Part shown: positions 1 to 9,740 of the stretch, one piece after another | Numbering within the stretch: the stretch's first letter is position 1 | Layout of the letters: every line of letters begins with the position of its first letter | From: a virus | IMG/VR virus record: IMGVR_UViG_3300013132_004405 | Span: 1-27,157 of that record | Length of the DNA stretch: 27,157 bases | Strand: one strand, 5' to 3' | Notes under the pieces: model-generated | Databases searched by the model: none | Seen by the model: only the letters and a program-made list of their open reading frames with translations | Told to the model about the DNA's origin: nothing | Translations under genes and position numbers: made by a program

Positions 1-1
1 C

Positions 2-1162
2 GAAAAAAATGTTGCTAACTATAAGACCGCAATGTTCCTGCGCAAGAAGCAGGCGCGAATTTCTGCGCCGATTGATGTATACGGGTACGAAGAAAAAGTT
101 GGTTTGTTCAGGTCTCGCTCAGGTCTTGGTAGAGCAGCGCAGGCTGTCGGTAGCGCATTGCTCCCCGGCAATTTGAGCACAGTAAGAAGCCCGATTAGGT
201 CTGCTATTTGGCGTGGGCTCACACCTGGCGGTGGTGGCAGTCGTAGAATGATGCGAGGCGGAGAACGCGGATACCGATGCCCTTCGGGTTTTGAGTTTGG
301 TGGACGATTTACCGACAACGCATTCTCTACTTGTGGCGCACAATTGTTTGGAATTCCCGGTCCGCTTGCTTTGTTGGCTCGCGCGGTTCGTGGTGCTATT
401 AACGCCCCCGAAGCGCGCATTACGAGTCTTTCGGAAGTGCTTGAAGGAAACGCTTCACCCGACCGAGCCGTACAGATTCAACGCATGGCACAAATTCCAC
501 GAAACCCTGGTCCAAACAAACCTCGTTTTGCTCGTTCGGTATCTGAATCAATTACCGTGCTTCAAGGTGCTCCCGCTGGTGAGGGGCGCATGATTCGGCG
601 AGATGGAATTATTTTGCGACCGCTAGTTCCTTCTTCTGTGTTGCGTGAGTTCGGCGGAAATCCCGACATGTTGGATGGTGCGATGATTCGCGCCGTGCAA
701 ATCCCGCGAGAAATTGCTGCCGACGATGTTGCCCTGCTTGCTGGTGCCTCAATGCAACGAATTTCATTTGTCGCACCAAACGGTGTAGTGATGACGATTG
801 AACGCCCCCGCCCGTTGACTGTTGGTGAGCGACGAAAGTTTGGCAGACAGTTGAATCGCGCAATAGGAGAAACAGACCAGTATGACCCAGGTGCAAGCAT
901 CCGACAGTTTGCTGAGGGAACGAACGGCGCGTTCAAATACACAGAGACATACGGCAAAATCCCTGACCCATTATCATTCGTTGAAATAACTGGCGAAGAT
1001 GGCGTTAAGCGTCGCATCCGTAAATGGGTGTACGAAACATTTATCAAGAAGAGCCGACGATTGGGCTCAACGACACGACAGCAGTCTCAGCGTCGCCAAG
1101 AAATCGCACGCGCAGGAAGAGAAGCCGTTGAACAACTTTCGGGGGCAGATAAACCGCTATGA
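2..1162 (+). CDS. Virion-region protein with Cys module, 5' end outside window
   Basis: The frame is open to the left edge, so this is probably the C-terminal part of a longer protein; the first in-window ATG is at 32 (376 aa from there) but no convincing ribosome binding site precedes it. I do not recognise a whole-protein family. It contains a cysteine module, CPSG..GG.FTD.....CG, with Cys83 and Cys101 (numbering from 32) 18 residues apart, the same pattern and spacing as in the two giant proteins downstream. The rest is basic, with an Arg/Gln-rich tail. Its stop overlaps the start of the next gene (ATGA), so the two are translationally coupled. Its position upstream of the capsid gene suggests a head-associated or portal-proximal protein; that is inference from context only. 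Confidence 0.7.
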   Translation, partial: EKNVANYKTAMFLRKKQARISAPIDVYGYEEKVGLFRSRSGLGRAAQAVGSALLPGNLSTVRSPIRSAIWRGLTPGGGGSRRMMRGGERGYRCPSGFEFGGRFTDNAFSTCGAQLFGIPGPLALLARAVRGAINAPEARITSLSEVLEGNASPDRAVQIQRMAQIPRNPGPNKPRFARSVSESITVLQGAPAGEGRMIRRDGIILRPLVPSSVLREFGGNPDMLDGAMIRAVQIPREIAADDVALLAGASMQRISFVAPNGVVMTIERPRPLTVGERRKFGRQLNRAIGETDQYDPGASIRQFAEGTNGAFKYTETYGKIPDPLSFVEITGEDGVKRRIRKWVYETFIKKSRRLGSTTRQQSQRRQEIARAGREAVEQLSGADKPL

Positions 1163-4100
1163 AGAAAGTCTTTTTCGTTCGCCACAAACGCGACAATGCG
1201 CCATATCTTTTGGTGACAGTAAATCCGGGTGGTACAGATTTTCAACCACTTTCCGATGAGGCGGATGATGTCGCTGATGTGTTTGACTCCGTTTACAAGA
1301 ACCGCCAAATCAACAGGCAAGAATTAGACTCTGCTCTTGACGACGATTTCACTATTGAGGGTCCAATTAATCCGACGAGGGGAAATTTGAATCTTGTTCA
1401 GGACTTTTTGGCTGACGCAAATCAACCCTTATCGCCACGCAAAACATATCCGTCAGCAAAATCGTTTGATATTTCTTCAGTTCCGCTCGGATTCTCCGAC
1501 AAAGACGGCAAAGTCAATCTCACCGAATACAAGGCGCGGAACTTCATCTACGAACAAACAAAGTCAACATTCAATTATGAGGTCAAGCGAGTTCGCGCTC
1601 TTTGGGACCCGGGTTTGTCAATCCCTGGCACGGGAAGGCGCGGAGGATGGCGATGCCCTGTTGGGACTCGTTACGGCGGTCAAATCACCGACAGATTCGG
1701 TAGAAACTGCGGATGGGGAGTTGCTCGTCGTATCGCGAATGCGATTACCAACATTGGCGAACGGATGGAAAACATTGACGACCGACGCAGGGGTCGCCGC
1801 GTGGAGCGTCGCAACCGAAGAATGTTGGAGCGTCTAGGTCGCGCAGAAGGCGCAGGTCGCGCTGAGCGAGGTTTGCGTAATATTGCTGAGGTTCTTGATG
1901 GTGGAGAAATAACACCGACTCCCGCGCCCGAGCGTCCGCGTGGGCGTGGAGTGCAGGCGCGTCGCAGAGCCCGTAATACGACTGAGGCTTTGGCTGATGC
2001 ACGCGATAGAGGTTTGCGTGATTCGGAGCGTCGCCGTGTCCGCAGAGAACTAGAGAAGCCAGGTGCGGCTCGCACAGAAACTTCTCCCGAACTACCCACT
2101 GAGGAAAAACCAATCCCCGCAGCGCCTCGCAAGCGTCCCCGCAATGCACGCAAACCCGCCAAACGACCACAAGGCGAAGCACGCAACGATGTAACCAAAC
2201 CCGTCGGCGGACCCAATGAAACCGAAGACTACGCAGGCTACGTCAACCGCAAATACAATGAGTACGCGGAAAACGTGCGCAAGATTCGTGAGCGTGGCGG
2301 TCGCGCAGGATTCCTAACCCGTCGCGAATGGTACGACATTAACAAGCGCAATCTTGATGATGCTTGGCGCAAGAAGGGCAAGGGTGAAGCACCTGACGAT
2401 TTCATGCCTCCGACTCCCGCTAAGAAGCGTCGCCGTCAATCCGGTGTCCGCAAGAAGCCTCCCGTTCAGGAGAAGGAACCGTCAGCCGATAAGCCTGATG
2501 TTGATAAGCCTGTAAAACCGAAAAAGCCCAAGAAGAAGAAGCGGATGTGGACGATTGACTACGGCAGAAGGAGACCACGCAACCGCATGATTGGTGGTGC
2601 AGGTAGGGGTGAAAACAGAAACATCGCAGGCAACAAAGAACTTGCTTTACTCACCGACGACGAACTCATTACCGAGTTGGAAAGAATTAACAATGACGAA
2701 TTCATGAAAGATTGGGATATCCGCCCTGCTGAACGTGAGGCAATCAAAAAGAACATTGAAGCAGAACTCAAATACCGCGTGGACAAACTCCCTGGCGCAG
2801 ACGCTATCGACAATATTTTGCCGAAAAAGCCGACAGATGTGGAGGAAAGAAACATCGCCGACGCAGAATTTGATGCTCAACATGTGGAGAGCATTTTGGA
2901 TGTGGCTGGAATAGAAGCCAATGACGAACTAATGGATGCACTTGGCATGAGCCGCGGACGGCGGGGCGCAGAACCAGAGATAAAAGCAGCGAATGATTTA
3001 ATTAATGAATACATTGCGAGACGAGCAGAAAAGGAATCTGTTCTTAAGCGTGAGGCGAGACTGATGAGAGTATCAGGGGAAACGGCGAACTCGCCAAAGT
3101 GGAATAGGATGAGAGACCGAGTCAGGGCTTTTGCAGAAGGATTAGAACAACAGGGTTTGAGGGAAATAGAACAAATCAAGAAAAAGCAGGATACTGCACT
3201 CAAAATTGCACAAAACAAAGTCTTGCCATTGCGAGCAAGATACGAAGCCGCTAAGGAAATGGCGCGAAACGTAGGAGATTTAGATGCTGCAAGAATAAGA
3301 GTGCGCCAAGCAAGGGAAGCACTTGCGAACGTCAACGCAGCGGAAGGCAACTCCCCAACAAACCCACAAATTTTTGATTCAGATTCCCCGATTCAAAAAA
3401 TTCTTGATGATGTACAACCGCTACTCAAGCCACACAACCGGGAACTGGAACGAAGAGCACTAAATATTGCGGTGATAGAGGGGCGTAAAGATTTTGAAGA
3501 TAAAGACAAAAACAGACTCATACAAGAAGTGCGCCTCCGTGGTGGCGACGAATTGGTGCGAGAACTAATTGCAAGAAACGAAGATAACATCAAAGCGAAT
3601 CTCCGAGTGTTCCGTAACAAAATGAAAAAACTTAAGGAAATGGATGATACTAGGGACCGGATGGATTTAATTTCCGACATGGAAGGCAATATACGAATGG
3701 CTGCGAGGTTGGAGGCAGAAAATGCCGCACTTGCAGACATCCTGTCAAATTCAACGCCGCCCAAAACGGAATCAACTCCGCCCCAAGCGGTTAATGCTGG
3801 TCGCGAAATTGATGCCGACCGAGCAGTAAATGACATCGGAAAAGAATACGAGAGGCTGATTGGTAGCGAACTTGACTCTAATCAAAAAGCGCAGATGCGC
3901 AGGAAATACAGTGAAGCAATCGCAAACGAAAATGTCGTGAAAGCAGTGCAGAAGGATAAAGAACGTTTTGACGAAGCAGCAGAGCGACTTGAAAATGAAC
4001 AAAACCAAAGCGACGCAGTTGCAGAGATGCGAAAACTGGCAGACGAAAGTTTGGACTTTATGAAGGAAGAGATTAAGTCTCGCATAAGAAAGCGAGACAA

Positions 4101-5382
4101 GTATCTTGATGAGTTGGAAAACGCTAATGAGGCAAGAAGAGCCGAACTGTTGCAACGGTTGGCAATTAACGAAGCAATGATGGACATCAATGCACGAAGA
4201 GTAAATACGTTACAAAAAAGGATAGATGAATATGTAGAAAAATTCTTGCAGGAAAGACAGGATGAAAGAGACGCAGGGGTAAAGCCTGTCGACTTGGAAG
4301 CCGAAACGGTCATAAAAATAGGTAACCCGTTTAAAGCAAAAGTTGTTCCTGAATTTGATTTGGGAATTGATTTCGGTCAAGGAAAAGGAATGGGCAAATA
4401 TAAAGAAATCAAGAACCCCAAAATAAAAAATGCCCTTGACGCCATTAATTTCGTGAAGGATGGCGGCGACCTCCGCGAAGTTCCGCACGAGTATTGGCGG
4501 GCTGCCATTGAAGGAAACTCAAGTCGCAAAGAGACAGATAAGACCAAGCGGTTCCGACAACTATCTAAAAACGGCGGGATTATCGGCGATACTCGTCTTT
4601 TTGTATTGAGAGACGCTGCTGGCAAACCAACAAATCGCGGAATCGTTTTTAAGGCATCAAAAGCCGAAGACAATCTTGGCGAGTTGGTTGGGTGGAATCT
4701 GGCTCATCAAGTTGGAATCATCAAGGGTGGTGCGGTCGCTGACGGAGAAAATGAGAAAGGTAAGAAATTTATAATGATTCCGTTTGCGTTTAACGACGTG
4801 CCAGACGGCAACAATATAATGTCGGAAAACAACTTAGGCGGTAATTATCACATAGAGAACGTCAAGAGAAAAGTTCCGAAACAACTAAAGCCGAACATGT
4901 ATGCGGCGCGCCTAAATCAAGAACTCTTGAATTATATCTTAGCCGTATCTGACCGTCATGACGGAAATGGCATGGCTAAAGGTGTTGAGTTACCGAATGG
5001 TGATGTTGCGGCTCATGTCATCCCACTTGACCTAGGTTGGGCGGGAAAGGTTTATAAAATGGAAGGAATAGGTGACCCACTCAGAAATGGAAATGGCGTC
5101 GACAGAAGATTCTGGAACGACTTAGACGATGACCTTAGAAACGCGTCCCCTGAGTTGAAAACAAGAATTCAGGATGCCGTAATCAATGCGTACGACAACG
5201 CAATAAAGACCGTTGGTGACGCCATCGCTGGCGGAGAAGCCGAGTTCATTAAAGAGGCACAAAAAAATTTCAAGAATGCCACAGCAAGAGCAAAAGCAAA
5301 GTTCCTTTACAAAGTTATCAAGGAACGACATGAACGACTTGTCCTGAAGAGAGATACTTTCCTTAAGAAAATAGGACGATGA
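1159..5382 (+). CDS. Giant virion-region protein (1407 aa) with C-terminal PI3/4K-HipA-like kinase domain
   Basis: Four regions are visible. Residues 1-75 are a small domain about 40% identical by eye to the separate gene at 10116. Residues ~135-230 hold the Cys module (Cys166, Cys184) and an Arg-rich stretch nearly identical to the 1320-aa protein. Residues ~230-1060 are Lys/Arg/Glu-rich, mostly helical and coiled-coil-like. The C-terminus looks like an atypical kinase: VFKAS with Lys1165 (beta3-type lysine), Glu1175 in an E..GW..A helix, the catalytic loop DRHDGN (Asp1265, Asn1270) and DLG (Asp1291) as metal-binding motif. That combination is known from the PI3/PI4-kinase, HipA and Fam20 superfamily. 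Start ATG overlaps the previous stop. Lying between other virion-region genes and the capsid gene, it may be an internal or ejected head protein whose kinase acts in the host (inference). The substrate is unknown. Confidence 0.8.
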   Translation: MKKVFFVRHKRDNAPYLLVTVNPGGTDFQPLSDEADDVADVFDSVYKNRQINRQELDSALDDDFTIEGPINPTRGNLNLVQDFLADANQPLSPRKTYPSAKSFDISSVPLGFSDKDGKVNLTEYKARNFIYEQTKSTFNYEVKRVRALWDPGLSIPGTGRRGGWRCPVGTRYGGQITDRFGRNCGWGVARRIANAITNIGERMENIDDRRRGRRVERRNRRMLERLGRAEGAGRAERGLRNIAEVLDGGEITPTPAPERPRGRGVQARRRARNTTEALADARDRGLRDSERRRVRRELEKPGAARTETSPELPTEEKPIPAAPRKRPRNARKPAKRPQGEARNDVTKPVGGPNETEDYAGYVNRKYNEYAENVRKIRERGGRAGFLTRREWYDINKRNLDDAWRKKGKGEAPDDFMPPTPAKKRRRQSGVRKKPPVQEKEPSADKPDVDKPVKPKKPKKKKRMWTIDYGRRRPRNRMIGGAGRGENRNIAGNKELALLTDDELITELERINNDEFMKDWDIRPAEREAIKKNIEAELKYRVDKLPGADAIDNILPKKPTDVEERNIADAEFDAQHVESILDVAGIEANDELMDALGMSRGRRGAEPEIKAANDLINEYIARRAEKESVLKREARLMRVSGETANSPKWNRMRDRVRAFAEGLEQQGLREIEQIKKKQDTALKIAQNKVLPLRARYEAAKEMARNVGDLDAARIRVRQAREALANVNAAEGNSPTNPQIFDSDSPIQKILDDVQPLLKPHNRELERRALNIAVIEGRKDFEDKDKNRLIQEVRLRGGDELVRELIARNEDNIKANLRVFRNKMKKLKEMDDTRDRMDLISDMEGNIRMAARLEAENAALADILSNSTPPKTESTPPQAVNAGREIDADRAVNDIGKEYERLIGSELDSNQKAQMRRKYSEAIANENVVKAVQKDKERFDEAAERLENEQNQSDAVAEMRKLADESLDFMKEEIKSRIRKRDKYLDELENANEARRAELLQRLAINEAMMDINARRVNTLQKRIDEYVEKFLQERQDERDAGVKPVDLEAETVIKIGNPFKAKVVPEFDLGIDFGQGKGMGKYKEIKNPKIKNALDAINFVKDGGDLREVPHEYWRAAIEGNSSRKETDKTKRFRQLSKNGGIIGDTRLFVLRDAAGKPTNRGIVFKASKAEDNLGELVGWNLAHQVGIIKGGAVADGENEKGKKFIMIPFAFNDVPDGNNIMSENNLGGNYHIENVKRKVPKQLKPNMYAARLNQELLNYILAVSDRHDGNGMAKGVELPNGDVAAHVIPLDLGWAGKVYKMEGIGDPLRNGNGVDRRFWNDLDDDLRNASPELKTRIQDAVINAYDNAIKTVGDAIAGGEAEFIKEAQKNFKNATARAKAKFLYKVIKERHERLVLKRDTFLKKIGR

Positions 5383-5426
5383 TGAATCGGAGTCACAAAC
5401 ACGAATGAACAAAGAGGCATAATCCC

Positions 5427-5777
5427 ATGGAGTACGGACATTTAACTTTTGGTGATTACTTCTATCCGAACGCGGAAGGAGAAGTCATCTATAAGAACAA
5501 CGCAGGAGATATTGTCCTGCACGGAACGTCACCGAAACATATTGAGATAGTTCTCACCTATCTGATTGATTCATCCGCTGAAACAAAATCATATATTGTT
5601 GACCCCAAATTTGGTGTTGAGTATGTTATGTGGAGAGTGTTCACCCTTGATGGAGAATACAGTTCCACCAATGAGTTCACAGAAAAAGATTTTGAAGAAA
5701 AACAAAAACTATTAAAAGCATCCAAAACAATAAAAATAATTGCTGACCGAAACACACAATTAAATGCTGACGAATAA
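5427..5777 (+). CDS. Small partner-type protein (116 aa), unknown
   Basis: The ATG at 5427 is preceded by AGAGG (5413-5417) at a good distance. The protein is acidic to neutral with no signal peptide, membrane segment or motif I recognise; its N-terminal half is rich in aromatic residues and beta-prone, and its C-terminus is helical and charged. It lies directly upstream of the 1320-aa kinase-like protein and overlaps it by 14 nt. The other giant carries a fused ~75-aa N-terminal domain at the equivalent place, and the 375-aa protein is also preceded by a ~97-aa gene, so this may be the cognate partner (for example an assembly or loading factor) of the 1320-aa protein. I see no sequence similarity among these small proteins except between the 97-aa one at 10116 and the fused domain. 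Confidence 0.7.
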   Translation: MEYGHLTFGDYFYPNAEGEVIYKNNAGDIVLHGTSPKHIEIVLTYLIDSSAETKSYIVDPKFGVEYVMWRVFTLDGEYSSTNEFTEKDFEEKQKLLKASKTIKIIADRNTQLNADE

Positions 5778-8700
5778 CGAAATCCAGTACAAGGCGTACC
5801 GTTTCAAATCGGAAGTTGATAAAACGACCTTCGCTTACGGTGTAAAAGGTGTTCGTGCTATGTGGGACCCGAGCCTTTCCATTCCCGGGATTGGCAGGCG
5901 CGGTGGGTGGCGTTGTCCAGTCGGAACACGGTACGGTGGGCAAATAACTGACCGTTTTGGTCGTAACTGTGGTTGGGGTGTAGCAAGACGTATCGCCAAT
6001 GCAATCACGAACATTGGTGAGCGTTTGGAGAATGTTGATGACCGACGCAGGGGGCGTCGTGTGTCTAAGCGCAACCGCAGAATGTTGGGTCGCTTGCAAA
6101 GAAATGTTGAAGCGGGTCGCGCTGAGAGAGGTTTGCGTGGTATCGCTGAGCGTCTTGAGGGAGGCGCTGAAGCCGGTACGGAAACACCAACTGTTCCACG
6201 GAAGCGTCGTGTACGCAATGAGCGTAAACCACGCGGTCAACTTGGTCGCGGTTGGCGTGGGGTTCTTGACCCTAATGGGCGTCGCTACTGGGAGCGCGAT
6301 AACCGTGGTTGGTTTGACGGTAGTGACGGCGAGGAAGGCGATGTACCCGAAGCGGATGTAACCCCTGATACGACATCGACCAGACCTGGTGCCGGTCGCG
6401 TAGGCGATACTTCAGATGATGGCACTCCTGCACCAAAACGGCGAAGGCGTAGAGCAGATGCGGATGCTGATGCTCGTGACGAAGGTTTAAGAGAATCAGA
6501 ACGCAGGCGTGTAAGACGCGAACTTGAAGAACCTGGTGCGCCGCGCACTGATGAAGATGTGAAACCCGAAGAGGTGAAGCCTCGTCGTCCGCGTAAGCGT
6601 CGCGTTCGGGCTTCTGAGCAAAGAGCACAGGAAAGTGCTACCCGTAAACCGGGTGGTGAATCCGTATCAGCAGGTACGCAAAAGAAGCCGACAGAGAGAA
6701 TTGACCTCACCGATGATATGGTTGAACTTGAACTTGCACCAGGTGAGAGTGCGCCAGATGAGCGTTCATTCCGCAATGTAGACAATCGTTTCCCGGCAGG
6801 CGGTCTACCCGATACTGCTTATTGGCGCGATAAAGATTTTCCCGAAGGCGAAGTGAAAGCAGAACTTGAGCGCCGATTTGGACGCTATTACGGTGCTGAC
6901 AACAATATCAATAATCGTGGCAAGTTCGTCAATCGAGAATTGGAGCGTAGACGCTTCAAAGGGAAAGAAAAATCACCCAAAGACATAGACCTAGACGGAG
7001 ACATGGTTGAACTTGCTCCTGGCGAAAGCAAGCCTGATGAGCGTTCATTCCGTAATGTAAATAATCGTTTCCCGAAGAACGGTCTACCGAAGAGCGCGTA
7101 TTGGCGAGACGACAAATATGACGGTAATGACAAGTTTGAACTAGAACGCAGATTCGGTCGCTACTACGATGGCGACAACAACATCAATAATCGCGGCAAA
7201 GTTGTGAACCAAGAGTTGGAGCGTCGTCGCGATGCAGGTGAAATCAAACCTCCTCGGAACCGAAAAAAACCAGAAAAGCCACAAGCAGGCAAACCAGAAT
7301 TTGATTTGCCCAATGAGCCGCCGTTGCCACCATTCATGCCGGGAACACAGTTGGATGGAGAGGTTCGCAAAGTTCAAAAGGCTCTTGATGACATAAAAAA
7401 AATTGCAGAAGATATTGACCGAGAAGAAAAAGATTTCCCAAATTTGTTTGAACGCCCTTGGTGGAGAGACACACAAGGCAACGGCTTAGGTGATGAGGAC
7501 AGGGCAAAGATTGAGGCTGCGTTGGGTCAGTTTTATGACGGCTCAGGGAAACTTAATGCCCGAGGAAGACAGATTTATAATCAGATTGCCGACTTGAAGA
7601 AAAATGAAGCGCCGAAGGCTCCCGAGCCCGAGGAGTCGTTGATGAACAGGGCGAACTCTGCTGATGAACTTATCAATGCGATTGGTATAGGATGGCGTCA
7701 ATTGGATGACGGTGAACGCAACATTATTAAAAAAGAATTTGCTAATGCTGATGTCGTTGCGGAAAGACTCAAACCCATGGACGCCCAACAAATCGCTGCA
7801 TTGAGAAGCAATGAAAATGTAGATAGGTTCGTTGAAGGGTTAAGAAAAATCATCCTTGACCATCAGCGAGATGTTGAAAAACTTATGAAAGGTATGCGAC
7901 AGGGACGCACAACTCGTGGCGGAGAACTAGGGGCGAGACGGAAGAACGAGAATTTGGCAGCGGTTGCTCGGCTGCAACACGATATTGCTCGCAGACGCAA
8001 CCTGATTGCTCGTGCCGAAAGAAAAAAGCAGGACGGGTTTTTGGTGGAGGCACCAGAGTTGCCGGTCATGGAAGCACCGAGTCCGAGCGAGGCGGTCGGC
8101 AAACTTGATGGTGGGGAAGTTGCTGGAGAGGGAATCATCCCTCGTGGCGGAGCCCTAGACGGGATAACCCGAGAGGCTTTGAGGGCAGATGTTCAGAAAA
8201 AGGCTCAAGACCTGGAGCGCGACTACGCACAACACGGCGACAACTTTATTCAAAACAACGAAGCGAATGCGATTAGACAGGAACGTAATCGCATGGATAA
8301 TGCTGTTGAGCAGTGGACAGAAGGCTATCGTGCGGCAAAGGCGATTCTTGACGAAAAATTGAAGCGTCATGAAGGGAAAAAATTGGATGGTTTGCCCGAA
8401 GAAGAGCAGAAAGAAATCAAACGGCTTATAAATAATCTCAACGACCATGCAATACAGATTCGTGCGTTGCAGAAACTTGTTGAGCGCTACGACAAGCACC
8501 TAGATGATGCTCCACTTGCTCCAGAGTCTCAACCCTATGACGGTGTTGGTCCCCTGATTCCGAACGAGCCTTCTCCGATTCGCAGACCACTGAGCCCTCA
8601 AATCACCAAATATGACGACGGTGTTAAGGCTGTTCATCAAGGAAACCAAGGTGTCGCCCTTGATGCTGTCGCAGACGAAATCATTGTTGATGTGATGCTT

Positions 8701-9726
8701 GATGAGAATTTGGTTGCTGTTGGTGATAAGCATTATGACAACGATGCGAAGATAACAAAAGAGGATTTACAAACAAAAGGGTTCAGCCATTTTATGGTAA
8801 AAGGTGGCGAGGTGGAGAATGCTCGTTTTTCGTTCAAACTCATCAAAGAAGACGGTAGGGGTAACGGAGTTTGGGATGTTGTCAAAGTTAGGGATAAGAG
8901 AACTGGAGAAACTTGGTTTTTGAAGGCGACTGTATACGGTCACAACGGTGGAATGCTGGAAGCAATCGGCATGAGAGCCGCCGAAGCATTGCAACTTGGA
9001 AACGATAAAGCGCATTTGAGAGTCGGTGCCGAAGTCACAGACATGGCTACAGGAAAACGGCATAGATGGATGATGATGCGCGGCATCATGGATTGGGATA
9101 ATCCTGCCGCTGTGGTACCACAGCAGGAATGGGCAGATGTGGCAAAGATGGGTTTTGATGCCAAAGCCAGAGCGTCAGACATTTCCCCCGAAGATGCGGC
9201 ACGAATCGCCGTTTTGGATTTTGTTTTCAAAAACAATGACCGACATCACGGAAACTTTATGTACAACATTGACCAAAATGGGCAGGTTCGTTTAGGTTTG
9301 ATTGACCACGGCTTGATTGGTTACGGACGGGGGCTAAGGGGTGAGGTGGAAGAGCGAGACAGGCTGGCGCCAACACCTGAACAGTGGAGGGAGGAAGTTG
9401 AGAACCATAGACGCAGGCTCAAGCGTGATGGCATTGCCGGTTATCAGATGGAACCAAACGACGGTATTTCTGGTTTGAGAAATCTTGGATTCCGTCATCA
9501 GTCACAAGAGCAGCGAGAGCGATTCGCACGGATTGTTGAACGTTCTGTCAGAGTTCTAGAAAAACAACTTCAGACAATACTGAATCAAGAGGATTTGCAG
9601 AAAGCGGGAATGAAACTTACTCCCGCCGAAACAGCACACCTTGATGCCCTTCGCACAATAGTGGCAGAACGGTTGGAATATCTGAGAACGCATCAAACAG
9701 ACTTGGTGCGGAAGTTCAATCCGTAA
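5764..9726 (+). CDS. Giant virion-region protein (1320 aa) with C-terminal PI3/4K-HipA/Fam20-like kinase domain
   Basis: Residues 10-90 contain the Cys module (Cys51, Cys69), with residues 44-87 identical to 159-202 of the 1407-aa protein. Basic Arg-rich linkers follow, including a second shared block ending in RRVRREL. Three copies of an ~80-residue repeat lie between residues ~313 and ~609, then a charged helical region to ~970. The C-terminal third looks like a kinase: TWFLKAT with Lys1054, Glu1066 in the following helix, NDRHHGN (Asp1159, Asn1164) and LIDHG (Asp1181). The DRHH...D.G pattern resembles Fam20-type and HipA/PI4K-type catalytic loops. It overlaps the upstream 116-aa gene by 14 nt; no strong ribosome binding site is visible, so coupling is likely. 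The size resembles known phage internal ejection proteins, but I see no lytic transglycosylase or protease motif. Kinase function is inferred from motifs; the substrate is unknown. Confidence 0.8.
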   Translation: MLTNNEIQYKAYRFKSEVDKTTFAYGVKGVRAMWDPSLSIPGIGRRGGWRCPVGTRYGGQITDRFGRNCGWGVARRIANAITNIGERLENVDDRRRGRRVSKRNRRMLGRLQRNVEAGRAERGLRGIAERLEGGAEAGTETPTVPRKRRVRNERKPRGQLGRGWRGVLDPNGRRYWERDNRGWFDGSDGEEGDVPEADVTPDTTSTRPGAGRVGDTSDDGTPAPKRRRRRADADADARDEGLRESERRRVRRELEEPGAPRTDEDVKPEEVKPRRPRKRRVRASEQRAQESATRKPGGESVSAGTQKKPTERIDLTDDMVELELAPGESAPDERSFRNVDNRFPAGGLPDTAYWRDKDFPEGEVKAELERRFGRYYGADNNINNRGKFVNRELERRRFKGKEKSPKDIDLDGDMVELAPGESKPDERSFRNVNNRFPKNGLPKSAYWRDDKYDGNDKFELERRFGRYYDGDNNINNRGKVVNQELERRRDAGEIKPPRNRKKPEKPQAGKPEFDLPNEPPLPPFMPGTQLDGEVRKVQKALDDIKKIAEDIDREEKDFPNLFERPWWRDTQGNGLGDEDRAKIEAALGQFYDGSGKLNARGRQIYNQIADLKKNEAPKAPEPEESLMNRANSADELINAIGIGWRQLDDGERNIIKKEFANADVVAERLKPMDAQQIAALRSNENVDRFVEGLRKIILDHQRDVEKLMKGMRQGRTTRGGELGARRKNENLAAVARLQHDIARRRNLIARAERKKQDGFLVEAPELPVMEAPSPSEAVGKLDGGEVAGEGIIPRGGALDGITREALRADVQKKAQDLERDYAQHGDNFIQNNEANAIRQERNRMDNAVEQWTEGYRAAKAILDEKLKRHEGKKLDGLPEEEQKEIKRLINNLNDHAIQIRALQKLVERYDKHLDDAPLAPESQPYDGVGPLIPNEPSPIRRPLSPQITKYDDGVKAVHQGNQGVALDAVADEIIVDVMLDENLVAVGDKHYDNDAKITKEDLQTKGFSHFMVKGGEVENARFSFKLIKEDGRGNGVWDVVKVRDKRTGETWFLKATVYGHNGGMLEAIGMRAAEALQLGNDKAHLRVGAEVTDMATGKRHRWMMMRGIMDWDNPAAVVPQQEWADVAKMGFDAKARASDISPEDAARIAVLDFVFKNNDRHHGNFMYNIDQNGQVRLGLIDHGLIGYGRGLRGEVEERDRLAPTPEQWREEVENHRRRLKRDGIAGYQMEPNDGISGLRNLGFRHQSQEQRERFARIVERSVRVLEKQLQTILNQEDLQKAGMKLTPAETAHLDALRTIVAERLEYLRTHQTDLVRKFNP
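6700..7230 (+). repeat. In-gene tandem repeat, two ~82-85 residue copies
   Basis: Copy 1 is at 6700-6954 and copy 2 at 6985-7230, inside the 1320-aa gene. Both contain MVEL..APGES, PDERSFRN, NNRFP, a YWRD motif, FGRYY and NNINNRG followed by ELERRR. The copies are close at protein level but differ at many synonymous sites, so the duplication is not recent or has been held by selection. The repeated aromatic and charged pattern suggests a small folded module rather than a disordered linker. Confidence 0.85.
7447..7590 (+). repeat. Third, degenerate copy of the same module
   Basis: Aligning by eye gives WWRD (for YWRD), LGQFYDG (for FGRYYDG) and LNARG (for NINNRG) in the same order and spacing as copies 1 and 2, but the N-terminal half of the module has diverged or is missing. 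It is separated from copy 2 by a Pro/Lys-rich linker. Confidence 0.6.
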
Positions 9727-9740
9727 GATAGGATTTGGTT

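Noticed and set aside
1462-1545. EF-hand loop in DKDGKVNLTEY of the 1407-aa protein
   Set aside because: The first calcium-ligand position is not acidic (it aligns with Phe), so the loop is degenerate at best.
5677-6240. 187-aa minus-strand frame opposite the start of the 1320-aa gene
   Set aside because: Overlaps the conserved Cys module read on the plus strand; no ribosome binding site or known motif.
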